The notes beneath the pieces were generated by a model. That model ran no database searches. It was not told the origin of the DNA and was given only the letters and a program-made list of their open reading frames with translations. From Azophilus sp965247035 (GTDB lineage Bacteria > Pseudomonadota > Gammaproteobacteria > Pseudomonadales > Azotimanducaceae), in assembly GCA_965247035.1 (NCBI GenBank), contig CBDFGJ010000002.1, forward strand, positions 186,001 through 250,000: a DNA stretch of 64,000 bases. The letters are read 5' to 3'. The position numbers were made by a program, and so were the translations under genes. Numbering within the stretch: the stretch's first letter is position 1; each line of letters opens with the position of its first letter. Positions 50,410 through 58,903 of the stretch are shown in pieces.

Positions 50410-52830
50410 ACCGACCGCTTTGGGCCGTTCCGGCCGAGCCCTTCGCCATTTCTTGGGCTGTTGCTCGGGTTGGCCACCAGCGCCTTGACCTGGGCCGCCG
50501 AAACCGAGCCGGACGAGGATAAGTTCATCGAGACCATCACCGTGGTGGCTGAGGTGGAGGACAGGATTGGGATACTAGGGGCTGAAGCCTCCAGCACCGT
50601 GTTCGGCTTTGACAAGGCGCTGCTGGAAACGCCCCGCTCGGTTTCAAGCATCACCATTGAAACCATTGAACAATACGGCATTACGGACATCAACGATTTC
50701 GTGGTGCTGTCGCCGGGCAGCTTCACCCAATCCTTCTTCGGCGTGGCCGGTTCGCTGGATTTGCGCGGAACCTCCGGCGAGAACTACTTCAACGGCGTGC
50801 GCCGGCTGGACAACCCCGGCAACTACGCAACGCCCATCAGCGCCGCCGACCGGGTAGACATCGTGCGCGGGCCGGCCTCGGTCATTTCCGGCCCAAGCAA
50901 GATTGGCGGCTACATGAACTTCATTCCCAAATCCGCCCGCGCCGAGGAGGACCGCTACCTTGCCAGCCCAACCGGCGCCCTTTCCTTCACTGGCGGAAGC
51001 TGGAGCAAGTCCATTTTGAGCGCCGAGGTGGGTGGCCCCGGCGGGTTTGCCGATCGCGATTTTGGCTACTACCTGTATGGCGAGCTGGAGGATTCGGGCA
51101 GCCACTACCAAAACACCAGCACAGACAACCTAATTCTGCAGGCAACCATCAATATGGACCTGGCCGACAACATCCACATCGACGTCGGCGGCATGTACCA
51201 GCATTACAAAAGCAACGAGGTGGCGGGCTGGAATCGACTCACCCAAGCGCTGGTCGATGACGGCAGCTACCTAACCGGCGTAGCCAAGCCCCTGGACCGG
51301 AATAACGACGGCTTCATTTCCCACCAGGAGTACGGCACCGCCAACGATGGCAATGGCAATTCCGCGTTCGTCGTCGATCCGGCCAGCGTTAACGGCCCTG
51401 TGCCCCTAGGGCCCGATTTCGCCTTGGATCCGGCAACAATAGGCGTTGCGCGGCTCAATACGGACCAAGTCCTTGTCGCTCCGGATGACACGTTGAACAA
51501 CAAAGACTTGGTTCTCTATTTGGATTTCGTCGTGCAGGCCGGCCGCAAATGGACGCTGACCAACAAGCTCTTCTACGAGGGATACGACAATCTCAACGAG
51601 AACGCCTACGGCTTTGCCCAGCTTTCAGACTCCTGGGTGATTGAGGATCAGTTCATAGTCAAATATACCGATCAGTTCAACGCCTTGAAGCTCAATCTGC
51701 TGCTGTCGCCGTCCATACGCCATACCAGCTTTGAACACGGCGTGGACTTCACCAATGAGCACTTTGACCGGCGCGACCTAACGCTTCCCTCAAGTGCGCT
51801 TGACCGACGCCTTCTAGCCACGGAAATTGACGACGACTACTCGGACTACTTCGATGGTCACTTCACCATTTACGGGTTGTCCTTGTTGGCGGACCTGGAC
51901 TTCAACAACGGCTTGAACCTGCTGCTTGGAGCACGCTACGACGCCATCGACATGACGAGCAGGCAGCCGGGCGAGAAGGTCCTTTCCGGTCTTGACCTAG
52001 ACGCAAGCGACAACGAAGACACCTTCTCGTGGACCGCCAGCTTGTCGTACAAAACGCCGCTGGGTCTTGTGCCCTACCTCACCGTCTCGGAGCAAACCAC
52101 CATCGTGGTGGGGCAAGGGGCGCAAATCGACGCCCCCAACATCACTGCCGGCCGAGCGGTGGCTGGTTCCGAACTGTTTGAAGTGGGGGTGAAGGGGTCG
52201 TTGTGGAATGACCGGCTGTTCGCGCAAGCTATTTACTACCAACAAGAGCGCACGGATTTCAGCGCGCAGGCCACCGACACCAACCAAGCAACGGAAACGG
52301 AAGGCTTTGAATTTGAATTGCGCTGGCTGGCAACGGCCAACCTGACCATAACTGCGGCCTACACCAACATCAAGGTGGTCAATCTCAACACCTTGGAGTT
52401 AGGCGGCCGCTTCAGCTTCCTAGGGGCCGGCGACTTGCCCGACACGGATCCGGCCCTGTTTTACGGCGGCACGGTGAGCGGCTTCGTGACGCTTGCCGGC
52501 AACCCCAAAGCGCGACGGGCCGGTGTGCCGGAGAACCTGCTTAGCCTTAGCGCCCTCTACGACTTCACAAATGGATTGCAACTGTTCGGCAGCCTGATTG
52601 CGGTGGACAGCGTCTATTCCGGATTCTCCCAATCCGTCCAGCTGCCCGCCTACACCTTGGTCAACGCCGGCCTTCAGTACCACTTAGGGTCTTGGTCGCT
52701 GACCTTCAGCGGCAAGAACCTGACCAACGAAAAATATTTCCGCGCCAACTTTCCCAACCTGTTCGGCTCGGCAGTCGTGCTGCCGGAATTGCCCCGCCAC
52801 TACCAAGCCAACTTGGAGTATCGGTTTTAG
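50353..52830 (+). CDS. TonB-dependent outer-membrane receptor (siderophore-receptor-like)
   Basis: An 825-aa receptor. After a polar N-terminal stretch comes a signal sequence (FLGLLLGLATSALTWA), then a TonB-box-like FIETITVVAE and the plug domain (LLETPRSVSSITIETIEQYG; DINDFVVLSPG; VDIVRGPASVISG). A 22-strand-type barrel ends in Phe (RHYQANLEYRF). The early plug wording resembles FhuA/FhuE-type siderophore receptors. An EF-hand-like DRNNDGFISHQEY lies in an extracellular loop region near residue 320. The start could be ATG 50353 or ATG 50389. No tonB, exbB or siderophore genes are nearby. Confidence 0.88.
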   Translation: MFGRVKNQAKGKMETGTCLTDRFGPFRPSPSPFLGLLLGLATSALTWAAETEPDEDKFIETITVVAEVEDRIGILGAEASSTVFGFDKALLETPRSVSSITIETIEQYGITDINDFVVLSPGSFTQSFFGVAGSLDLRGTSGENYFNGVRRLDNPGNYATPISAADRVDIVRGPASVISGPSKIGGYMNFIPKSARAEEDRYLASPTGALSFTGGSWSKSILSAEVGGPGGFADRDFGYYLYGELEDSGSHYQNTSTDNLILQATINMDLADNIHIDVGGMYQHYKSNEVAGWNRLTQALVDDGSYLTGVAKPLDRNNDGFISHQEYGTANDGNGNSAFVVDPASVNGPVPLGPDFALDPATIGVARLNTDQVLVAPDDTLNNKDLVLYLDFVVQAGRKWTLTNKLFYEGYDNLNENAYGFAQLSDSWVIEDQFIVKYTDQFNALKLNLLLSPSIRHTSFEHGVDFTNEHFDRRDLTLPSSALDRRLLATEIDDDYSDYFDGHFTIYGLSLLADLDFNNGLNLLLGARYDAIDMTSRQPGEKVLSGLDLDASDNEDTFSWTASLSYKTPLGLVPYLTVSEQTTIVVGQGAQIDAPNITAGRAVAGSELFEVGVKGSLWNDRLFAQAIYYQQERTDFSAQATDTNQATETEGFEFELRWLATANLTITAAYTNIKVVNLNTLELGGRFSFLGAGDLPDTDPALFYGGTVSGFVTLAGNPKARRAGVPENLLSLSALYDFTNGLQLFGSLIAVDSVYSGFSQSVQLPAYTLVNAGLQYHLGSWSLTFSGKNLTNEKYFRANFPNLFGSAVVLPELPRHYQANLEYRF

Positions 52831-53699
52831 TTAAGGATCAGCGGCCGAGTTGCTTGTATCGGCCCTTGGTCCGGCGGCGAATGCTCCGCTCGGTTGTCAA
52901 GGTCGCCAACGAACGCCTTGACCGCATTCCACAGTGCTGGCGTCTCAATGGCGATGCCGTGGGGGCCGTCAAACTCAACGATTTGAGGCCGGGTCTTCAG
53001 CATTTTCACGAGCGCGAGCGATTCTTTGGTCGGCACAACAGAATCTTGCCTTGCGTACAGGACCAGCACGCGCTGCGGCAAACCATCGATGGCGAGGGTG
53101 GCGTCTATGTCGTGACGCAACAGCCGCCGCACAGGGAAGATTGGAAACCGGCGCTTGGCGACGTGGCCGATGCTTCGGTACGGGCTCAGAAGAATGAGGC
53201 CGTCAACGCCCCCGACCCGCGTCGCCAGCGCGGCAATGCCGCTGCCGAGACTGCGGCCAAAGACGATCAGGGGCCGATCCTCGCCAATAGTGCGGCCCAT
53301 TGTCCGCACGATGGCCGCGGCGTCGTCGATCAAGTCCGCCGCCCTAGGCTTGCCGTCGCTGCCGCCGTAACCCCGGTAATTGATCAGCACCGTGGCGGCG
53401 TCAAGCCCGGAAAACGTATCCACCAAGCCCGATACCTCCTCCGCATTGCCGCCAAAATAAATCAGCAAGGGGCCGCTTGAGTGTTCATTGACAACCCAGC
53501 CTCGCAATGTTGCAGCATCTCGCTGAACGGTCACGGGTCTTTGGTGTGGTCCTTGCGGTTCCTGTTGCAACGACAGCGGAAAGAAGATCAGGCGCTCCTG
53601 CAGCAAATAGAGCAGGACGAGCAAGCCACCGTAAAGGGTGGCGCAACCGACAAGGCCGTAGGCGACCATACGAAGCCAAGTGTCCATTTCGACATTCAT
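52827..53699 (-). CDS. Membrane-anchored alpha/beta hydrolase
   Basis: A 290-aa protein with one N-terminal membrane segment (MVAYGLVGCATLYGGLLVLL) and RLIFFPLSLQQE, a layout like the YfhR/Bem46 (ABHD13-like) family. The hydrolase core shows LLIYFGGNAEEV, INYRGYGGSDGKP, nucleophile elbow IVFGRSLGSGIAAL (Ser in GxSxG), VLVLYARQDSVVP (Asp) and FDGPHGIAI (His). The substrate is unknown. ATG 53699 is preferred to 53846 because the extra N-terminus reads into MITE-adjacent DNA. The gene converges with the TonB receptor, overlapping its stop by 4 bp. Confidence 0.85.
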   Translation of the reverse strand: MNVEMDTWLRMVAYGLVGCATLYGGLLVLLYLLQERLIFFPLSLQQEPQGPHQRPVTVQRDAATLRGWVVNEHSSGPLLIYFGGNAEEVSGLVDTFSGLDAATVLINYRGYGGSDGKPRAADLIDDAAAIVRTMGRTIGEDRPLIVFGRSLGSGIAALATRVGGVDGLILLSPYRSIGHVAKRRFPIFPVRRLLRHDIDATLAIDGLPQRVLVLYARQDSVVPTKESLALVKMLKTRPQIVEFDGPHGIAIETPALWNAVKAFVGDLDNRAEHSPPDQGPIQATRPLILN

Positions 53700-53803
53700 C
53701 CAAGAATCAAAAGCCAAGCCTACCCTACCCTCGCTGGCATGAAACAAACGGATTCCAACGGCCTCTTGACCCTTAAGCTGTCTGCGGCACTCCAATTCAC
53801 CAC

Positions 53804-53949
53804 TAAGAAACCTCTGAAAAATTCGCAGGTTTTCGCAACGCAACAAGACCGGTCTTTTTCGATGACGTGTAACTCATTGAAAGTAGATAATAAATGATTC
53901 CATCCAATATGCGATGGCCAGTCCCGGGCAGTGAATCAGAGGTTCCCTA
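53804..53949 (-). mobile_element. MITE-like repeat, copy C (inverted)
   Basis: On the minus strand it starts TAGGGAACCTCTGATTCA and ends TTCAGAGGTTTCTTA: 13-14 bp imperfect terminal inverted repeats with TA at both ends, 146 bp in total. The internal TTACACGTCATCGAAAAAGA and GTCTTGTTGCGTTGCGAAAA match the other copies. Its right end lies at the TA inside the first of two 36-bp direct repeats (53947), consistent with insertion at a TA target. Confidence 0.8.
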
Positions 53950-54054
53950 ACACTACCGGAAGCGCTGCCGGGCGGTGCGCATGCCTACGTTGCCGCATCC
54001 CTCCCCGCCAAGCCCCGACTAACACTACCGAAAGCGCTGCCGGGCGGTGCGCAT
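53947..54054 (+). repeat. Two 36-bp direct repeats upstream of acyl-CoA carboxylase gene
   Basis: CTAACACTACCG followed by G/A-AAGCGCTGCCGGGCGG at 53947-53982 and 54019-54054 (period 72) differ at one base. They lie ~95 bp before the carboxylase start and could be regulator binding sites or a simple local duplication. With the MITE they account for the 448-bp gap 53700-54147. Confidence 0.7.
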
Positions 54055-54147
54055 CGCTTGGGGCAAAACGAACAAATCGCCACCAACCTGATCGTATCTG
54101 ATAGGTTAGGCTGCACAACAAAGTGATCCAAGGGGGAGCGAACAGCC

Positions 54148-55779
54148 ATGCCGGTCTTGGCGACAAGGCTTAACACCAAGGATGCCGCATTCCAGCAGAA
54201 CAGGCGGGAGATGCTGCAAGCCTTGGCGGAGATGCAGGGGCTGCTCGACGAAGCAGCCGAAGGCGGCGGCGCGGATGCGCGGCAACGGCTGACCGCCCGC
54301 GGCAAGATGCCCATCCGCGAACGCATTTCGGCTGTTCTCGACCGGGACTCACCCTTCCTGGAGATCAGCCCGCTGGCCGCTTGGCGTTCCGACTATACGG
54401 TTGGCTCGGGCTTTGTGGTCGGCATCGGCGTGATTGAGGATGTGGAATGCGTCATTTTAGGCCACGACCCATCGGTGCGCGCCGGCGCCTTCAATCCCTT
54501 CAACGCCAAGAAGCTCATGCGCGGGCTTGAGATCGCCCGTCAAAACCGAATGCCCTATGTGCAGTTCGTGGAGTCCGCCGGGGCGGATTTGCGCGGCCAA
54601 GCCAACGGCGACCCGGAAGCGGCCATTCGCCGCGAGACGGATCACTTTGCCGAATCCGGCCGCCTGTTCTATGAGATCACCGAACTCTCCAAAATGCGCA
54701 TTCCCACCATCTCGGTGGTCTTCGGCGCCTCCACCGCTGGCGGCGCCTATCAGCCCGGCATGAGCGACTACAACATCTTCATCCGCAAGCAATCCCGCGT
54801 GTTTTTGGGTGGGCCGCCATTGGTCAAGATGGCCACCGGCGAAGACGCGGATGAAGAGAGCCTGGGCGGGGCTGAAATGCACACCCAAACATCCGGTCTT
54901 GGCGACTACCTGGCTTGGGACGAACTCGACGGCATTCGCATGTGCCGCGAAGTGGTGGCGCACCTGAACTGGCGCAAATGGGGACCGTCCCCTGACTTGC
55001 ATTTCGAGGTCCCCCTGCATGACCCGGAAGACTTGCTCGGCCTCGTCTCCGCCGATCTGCGCACCCCTTTCGACATGCGCGAAGCCATTGCCCGCATCGT
55101 CGACGCCTCCTACTTCGAGGAGTTCAAGCCGCTCTACGGACCCACCCTAATTTGCGGTTGGGCCAAGGTGCATGGCTACGCCATCGGTATTTTGGGCAAC
55201 AACGGCGCCCTGTTTTCGGAGTCCTCGGAGAAGGCCGCCCAGTTCATTCAGCTCTGCAACCAAATCGATGTGCCGCTTTTGTTCCTGCACAACATCACCG
55301 GCTACATCGTTGGCACCGATTTCGAACAGGGCGGCATCACCAAGAACGGCTCCAAGATGATCAACGCCGTGTCCAACTCCACCCTGCCGCACATCAGCAT
55401 CATCACCGCCTCATCCTATGGCGCCGGCAACTACGGCATGAGCGGACGCGCCTTCGGACCGCGCTTTACCTACATCTGGCCCTTGGCCAAAATCGCCGTC
55501 ATGGGGCCTAAGCAGATGGCCGGCGTCATGACCATCGTCCAGCGCGCCGCCGCCAAACGTCGGGGCATTGAGTTCGACGAGCAGGCGGATGCCCAGCGGG
55601 CGGCCATCGCGGAGCATTGGGCGGAGGAGCGGTCCAAGGGGCTTTACGCCACTTCCCGGGTATCCGACGACGGCATGATCGACCCGCGTGACACTAGAAC
55701 CATCATCGCCATGTCCCTATCGGCGTGCTGCAACAACAAGGTTGAAGGTACGAAGGAGTTTGGCACTTGGCGCATGTAG
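54148..55779 (+). CDS. Acyl-CoA carboxylase, carboxyltransferase (beta) subunit
   Basis: A 543-aa crotonase-superfamily carboxyltransferase, close in layout to the beta subunits of methylcrotonyl-CoA (LiuB) and geranyl-CoA (AtuC) carboxylases. The N-terminal half has RLTARGKMPIRERI and the acyl-CoA oxyanion region VVFGASTAGGAYQPGMSDYN. The C-terminal half has FLHNITGYIVGTDFEQGGI and ITASSYGAGNYGMSGRAFGP for biotin. GGGGGAG precedes ATG 54148. It is followed by the biotin carboxylase, a hydratase and an AtuA-like protein. This favours an Atu-like pathway over plain leucine breakdown, but the substrate is not proven by sequence. Confidence 0.85.
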   Translation: MPVLATRLNTKDAAFQQNRREMLQALAEMQGLLDEAAEGGGADARQRLTARGKMPIRERISAVLDRDSPFLEISPLAAWRSDYTVGSGFVVGIGVIEDVECVILGHDPSVRAGAFNPFNAKKLMRGLEIARQNRMPYVQFVESAGADLRGQANGDPEAAIRRETDHFAESGRLFYEITELSKMRIPTISVVFGASTAGGAYQPGMSDYNIFIRKQSRVFLGGPPLVKMATGEDADEESLGGAEMHTQTSGLGDYLAWDELDGIRMCREVVAHLNWRKWGPSPDLHFEVPLHDPEDLLGLVSADLRTPFDMREAIARIVDASYFEEFKPLYGPTLICGWAKVHGYAIGILGNNGALFSESSEKAAQFIQLCNQIDVPLLFLHNITGYIVGTDFEQGGITKNGSKMINAVSNSTLPHISIITASSYGAGNYGMSGRAFGPRFTYIWPLAKIAVMGPKQMAGVMTIVQRAAAKRRGIEFDEQADAQRAAIAEHWAEERSKGLYATSRVSDDGMIDPRDTRTIIAMSLSACCNNKVEGTKEFGTWRM

Positions 55780-55863
55780 AAACGCTTGGCCGCTTTGGCC
55801 GCAGCCAGAAACCCCGTTGTGCGGCGAGCCAGCAACAGCGCCAGGGAGTGGAATCAGCAGCCC

Positions 55864-57834
55864 ATGAAAGTTGAGCCGATCACAAGGCTGCTCATCGCCA
55901 ATCGGGGAGAAATCGCCCGCCGCATCATCCGCACCGCCGACGCCATGGGCATCCACACGGTGGCGGTGTACGCCGATGGCGACGCCTTGGCGCCCTTCGT
56001 GCGGGAGGCCGGCAGCGCCATCGCCCTCAACGGCCGCACCGCTCGCCAAACCTATTTGGATATCGACAAGCTCATTGACGCCTGCCACCGCAGCGCTGCC
56101 GACGCCGTACACCCCGGCTACGGCTTCCTGTCCGAGAATCAGGAATTCGCGCAAACCGTGGTCGACGCGGGACTGAAGTGGCTAGGTCCATCGCCCAAGG
56201 TGATCGGCATGATGGGCAACAAGCTTTCCGCCAAGAAATTGATGCGGGCCGCCAAGGTGCCCACCTTGGCGGCCATCGAACTAACCGATGGCCTCAACGC
56301 CGCCGAGGCGGCGGCGAAGATTGGCTATCCTGTGTTGGTGAAGGCCGCGGCCGGCGGCGGCGGGCGCGGCATGAGGGTGGTGCAGGACGCGGCCGGCCTG
56401 GAGGCCGCCATAGCCGGCGCCAAGCGGGAGGCCGGCGCCGCCTTCGGCGATGAGACGCTGTTTCTTGAGAAGTGGCTCGACCGCACCCGCCATGTGGAAA
56501 TCCAAATCCTGGGGGATCTGCACGGCAACCTGGTGCATTGCTTCGAGCGGGAGTGCTCCATTCAACGTCGGCATCAAAAGGTCATTGAGGAAGCGCCCTC
56601 CCCCGCAGTGACGCCAGAGCTGCGTGAACGTTTGGGTCAGGCGGCCCTCGCCGCCGCCCGCAAGCTCGGCTACGCCTCCGCCGGTACGGTGGAGTTCCTG
56701 CTGCAGGATGGCTCCTTCCACTTCCTGGAAGTCAATGCCCGCCTGCAGGTGGAGCACCCGATCACCGAAGCCATCATCGGCCACGACCTGGTGCGTGAGC
56801 AGATTCGCATCGCCGAGGGCGAACCGCTGTCATTCACTCAAGAGGACCTGCGCATCAACGGCTGCGCCATCGAAGCCCGGCTGTACGCCGAGAACCCCGA
56901 GCAGGGTTTTCTGCCCTCCCCTGGCGTGGTGGCTTTGTGGCACCCGTCCAAAGTAGGGCAAGCCCGGTTTGATTCGGGAGTTGAGTCCGGCAGTGAGGTC
57001 AGCATTGAGTTCGACCCGATGATCGCCAAGGTGATCGCCCACGGAGCCACTCGGCGCGAAGCGGCCGGACGCTTGGCGCGTGCCCTTGAGACCACGCAGA
57101 TGCACGGCTTAACCACCAACCAAGACTTCCTTGTGGCCACCTTGCGCAGCGCCGAATTCCTCGCCGGCGACACCACCACGGATTTCATAGAGCGCGTGCA
57201 GCCGCCCCGCAAGCGGGAAATTCCACACCAGGAACAGATCGATGCCGCCATCGCCGTGGCGCTCGAAAGCCAAGCAAGACAGCGGGCCCGGGCCAAGGTC
57301 ATGCGCTCCGTGCCAAGCGGCTGGCGCAACTCCACCATGCCTTGGCAACGTCTGCACTTCGAGCTTGCCGGCGGTCTACTGAGCATTGAGTACCAAGCAG
57401 GTCGCGGCGGCAAGTTCAAGGTGCTGGCGGACGACCAGCAAACGCTCGTGCAGGCCTATGCTTGCGGCCAGGGTTCGGTTGACATGGCCATGGACGGCAG
57501 GCGTCTTTCCTTCCAAGTTCAGCCGTTAGGCGACAACTGGTTCGTGCAGACCCAGCACGGGGGCCTGACCCTCAAGGAGCAAACCAGGTATCCGGCGGCA
57601 AATCTGCGCGACGATGGCGGTAGCCTGACCGCGCCCATGCCGGGACGGGTGCTCACTACCAACGCCGTGCCGGGGCATCAGGTCAAACAGGGTGATGTGC
57701 TGGTGATTTTGGAAGCGATGAAGATTGAGCACCGCATCACCGCGCCCATGGACGGCTTGGTGCAGGAGGTGCATGTGGCCACCGGAGAACAGGTGGAGAA
57801 CGGTCAGTTGCTCGTGACCCTCACCGCCGAATAA
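55864..57834 (+). CDS. Acyl-CoA carboxylase, biotin carboxylase/carrier (alpha) subunit
   Basis: A 656-aa protein. The biotin carboxylase domain comes first: RLLIANRGEIARRIIRTADA, VHPGYGFLSENQEFA, ATP-binding VLVKAAAGGGGRGM, HVEIQILGD, FLEVNARLQVEHPITE. Next is a BT-like linker, and last a biotinyl domain whose carrier Lys is in VILEAMKIEHRI. It pairs with the beta subunit encoded 84 bp upstream to carboxylate an acyl-CoA. ATG 55864 is the start consistent with homology; the frame upstream to 55786 lacks it. The order beta-alpha-hydratase-DUF1446 resembles atu gene sets. Confidence 0.88.
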   Translation: MKVEPITRLLIANRGEIARRIIRTADAMGIHTVAVYADGDALAPFVREAGSAIALNGRTARQTYLDIDKLIDACHRSAADAVHPGYGFLSENQEFAQTVVDAGLKWLGPSPKVIGMMGNKLSAKKLMRAAKVPTLAAIELTDGLNAAEAAAKIGYPVLVKAAAGGGGRGMRVVQDAAGLEAAIAGAKREAGAAFGDETLFLEKWLDRTRHVEIQILGDLHGNLVHCFERECSIQRRHQKVIEEAPSPAVTPELRERLGQAALAAARKLGYASAGTVEFLLQDGSFHFLEVNARLQVEHPITEAIIGHDLVREQIRIAEGEPLSFTQEDLRINGCAIEARLYAENPEQGFLPSPGVVALWHPSKVGQARFDSGVESGSEVSIEFDPMIAKVIAHGATRREAAGRLARALETTQMHGLTTNQDFLVATLRSAEFLAGDTTTDFIERVQPPRKREIPHQEQIDAAIAVALESQARQRARAKVMRSVPSGWRNSTMPWQRLHFELAGGLLSIEYQAGRGGKFKVLADDQQTLVQAYACGQGSVDMAMDGRRLSFQVQPLGDNWFVQTQHGGLTLKEQTRYPAANLRDDGGSLTAPMPGRVLTTNAVPGHQVKQGDVLVILEAMKIEHRITAPMDGLVQEVHVATGEQVENGQLLVTLTAE

Positions 57835-57965
57835 ACCGCTTTGTTGGGTTAACAGGACCAAGGCTTATGCTGCATGGGCAACCCAAGTGTCGGGCGCAAA
57901 ACTGGCCCACCCCATGCCCAACCGGATCGAACAGAATCAGTGGAGGCACCCGTGGCGATGAGCAC

Positions 57966-58111
57966 TAGGGAACATCTGATTAAACTCCAAGGATTGGCCA
58001 GCGCATGGCGGCTAAAATAATTCATCTTCTATTTTCAATGATTTACAAGTCATCGAAAAAAACAGGTCTTGTTGCACTGCGAAAGCATGCGAATCGTTCA
58101 GAGGTTTCCTA
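57966..58111 (+). mobile_element. MITE-like repeat, copy D
   Basis: The clearest pair of ends: TAGGGAACATCTGATTAA at the left and TTCAGAGGTTTCCTA at the right, both with terminal TA, 146 bp. The internal AAGGATTGGCCAGCGCATGG, TTACAAGTCATCGAAAAAAA and GTCTTGTTGCACTGCGAAAG match copies A-C. It is inserted between the biotin carboxylase and hydratase genes; its right end is 2 bp from the hydratase ATG. Confidence 0.82.
58100..58104 (+). promoter_or_regulatory. Shine-Dalgarno inside the MITE terminal repeat
   Basis: AGAGG, 9 bases before ATG 58114, belongs to the right terminal inverted repeat of MITE copy D. No other purine-rich stretch is suitably placed, so the element seems to provide the ribosome binding site for the hydratase gene. 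Confidence 0.6.
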
Positions 58112-58113
58112 AG

Positions 58114-58890
58114 ATGGCTGCAACCGAAGCGACACTCTATGAAGTCCGGCAAGGTGCGGCGTGGATCACGTTGAATCGGCCGCAGAACCGCAACGCGCTC
58201 TCCGCCGTGCTGGTTAATGAGTTATTCGAGCACATCGGCATCGCCTTGCAGGATGACCAGGCCCGCGCCATCGTCATCACCGGCACTGACCCGGCATTTT
58301 GCGGCGGCGCGGACCTCAAAAGCCCGCCAGGGCAAATCGTTGACGGACCAGGAACCGCCACCTACCCAGATGTGCTGAACCTGATGCAGGAGAGTCCCAA
58401 GCCGGTCATCACCGCCGTCAACGGCGCCGCCTTCGCCGGCGGCCTCGGCCTGGTTGGTGCATCAGACATCGTGATCATCGCAGAACAGGCCCAGTGCAGC
58501 TTCTCCGAGGTTCGCATTGGCGTCATCCCCGCCGTCATCTCCGTGGTGTGCCTGCCGAAACTTGGGGTTCATCAGGGTATGAGGCTCTTTCTCACTGGCG
58601 AACGTTTCAACGGCGCCCAAGCTGTGACCCTGGGGCTAGCCCACAAAGCCGTGCCCCGTAACCGCCTGGCAATGGCGGTGCAGGAGGAAATCGACCTGAT
58701 CCGCTTGGGTGGCCCTATCGCGGTGGGCGAATGCAAGAAACTGGTGCGCCGCGTGCCTGAGCTGTCCCGCCAAGTGGGTTTTAAAATAGCCGGCGAATGG
58801 AGCGCGCGCATGTTCCGCTCCGAAGAAGCCGCCGAGGGCATGGCGGCCTTTCGGGAAAAACGCAAGCCTGCTTGGATTCTCGACCAATAG
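58114..58890 (+). CDS. Enoyl-CoA hydratase/isomerase family protein (AtuE/LiuC-like)
   Basis: A 258-aa crotonase. The N-terminal WITLNRPQNRNALSAVLVNE, oxyanion-hole GTDPAFCGGADLKSP, VNGAAFAGGLGLVGASDIVI and EVRIGVIPAVISVVCLPKLG are standard. The context behind a carboxylase suggests hydration of a glutaconyl-type CoA (as AtuE or LiuC do). The usual catalytic Glu pair is not fully evident: the second is at SEVRIGVIP. Translation appears to start from a ribosome binding site within a MITE end. The AtuA-like gene follows 13 bp downstream. Confidence 0.85.
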   Translation: MAATEATLYEVRQGAAWITLNRPQNRNALSAVLVNELFEHIGIALQDDQARAIVITGTDPAFCGGADLKSPPGQIVDGPGTATYPDVLNLMQESPKPVITAVNGAAFAGGLGLVGASDIVIIAEQAQCSFSEVRIGVIPAVISVVCLPKLGVHQGMRLFLTGERFNGAQAVTLGLAHKAVPRNRLAMAVQEEIDLIRLGGPIAVGECKKLVRRVPELSRQVGFKIAGEWSARMFRSEEAAEGMAAFREKRKPAWILDQ

Positions 58891-58903
58891 GAAGGCAATG
58901 GCT

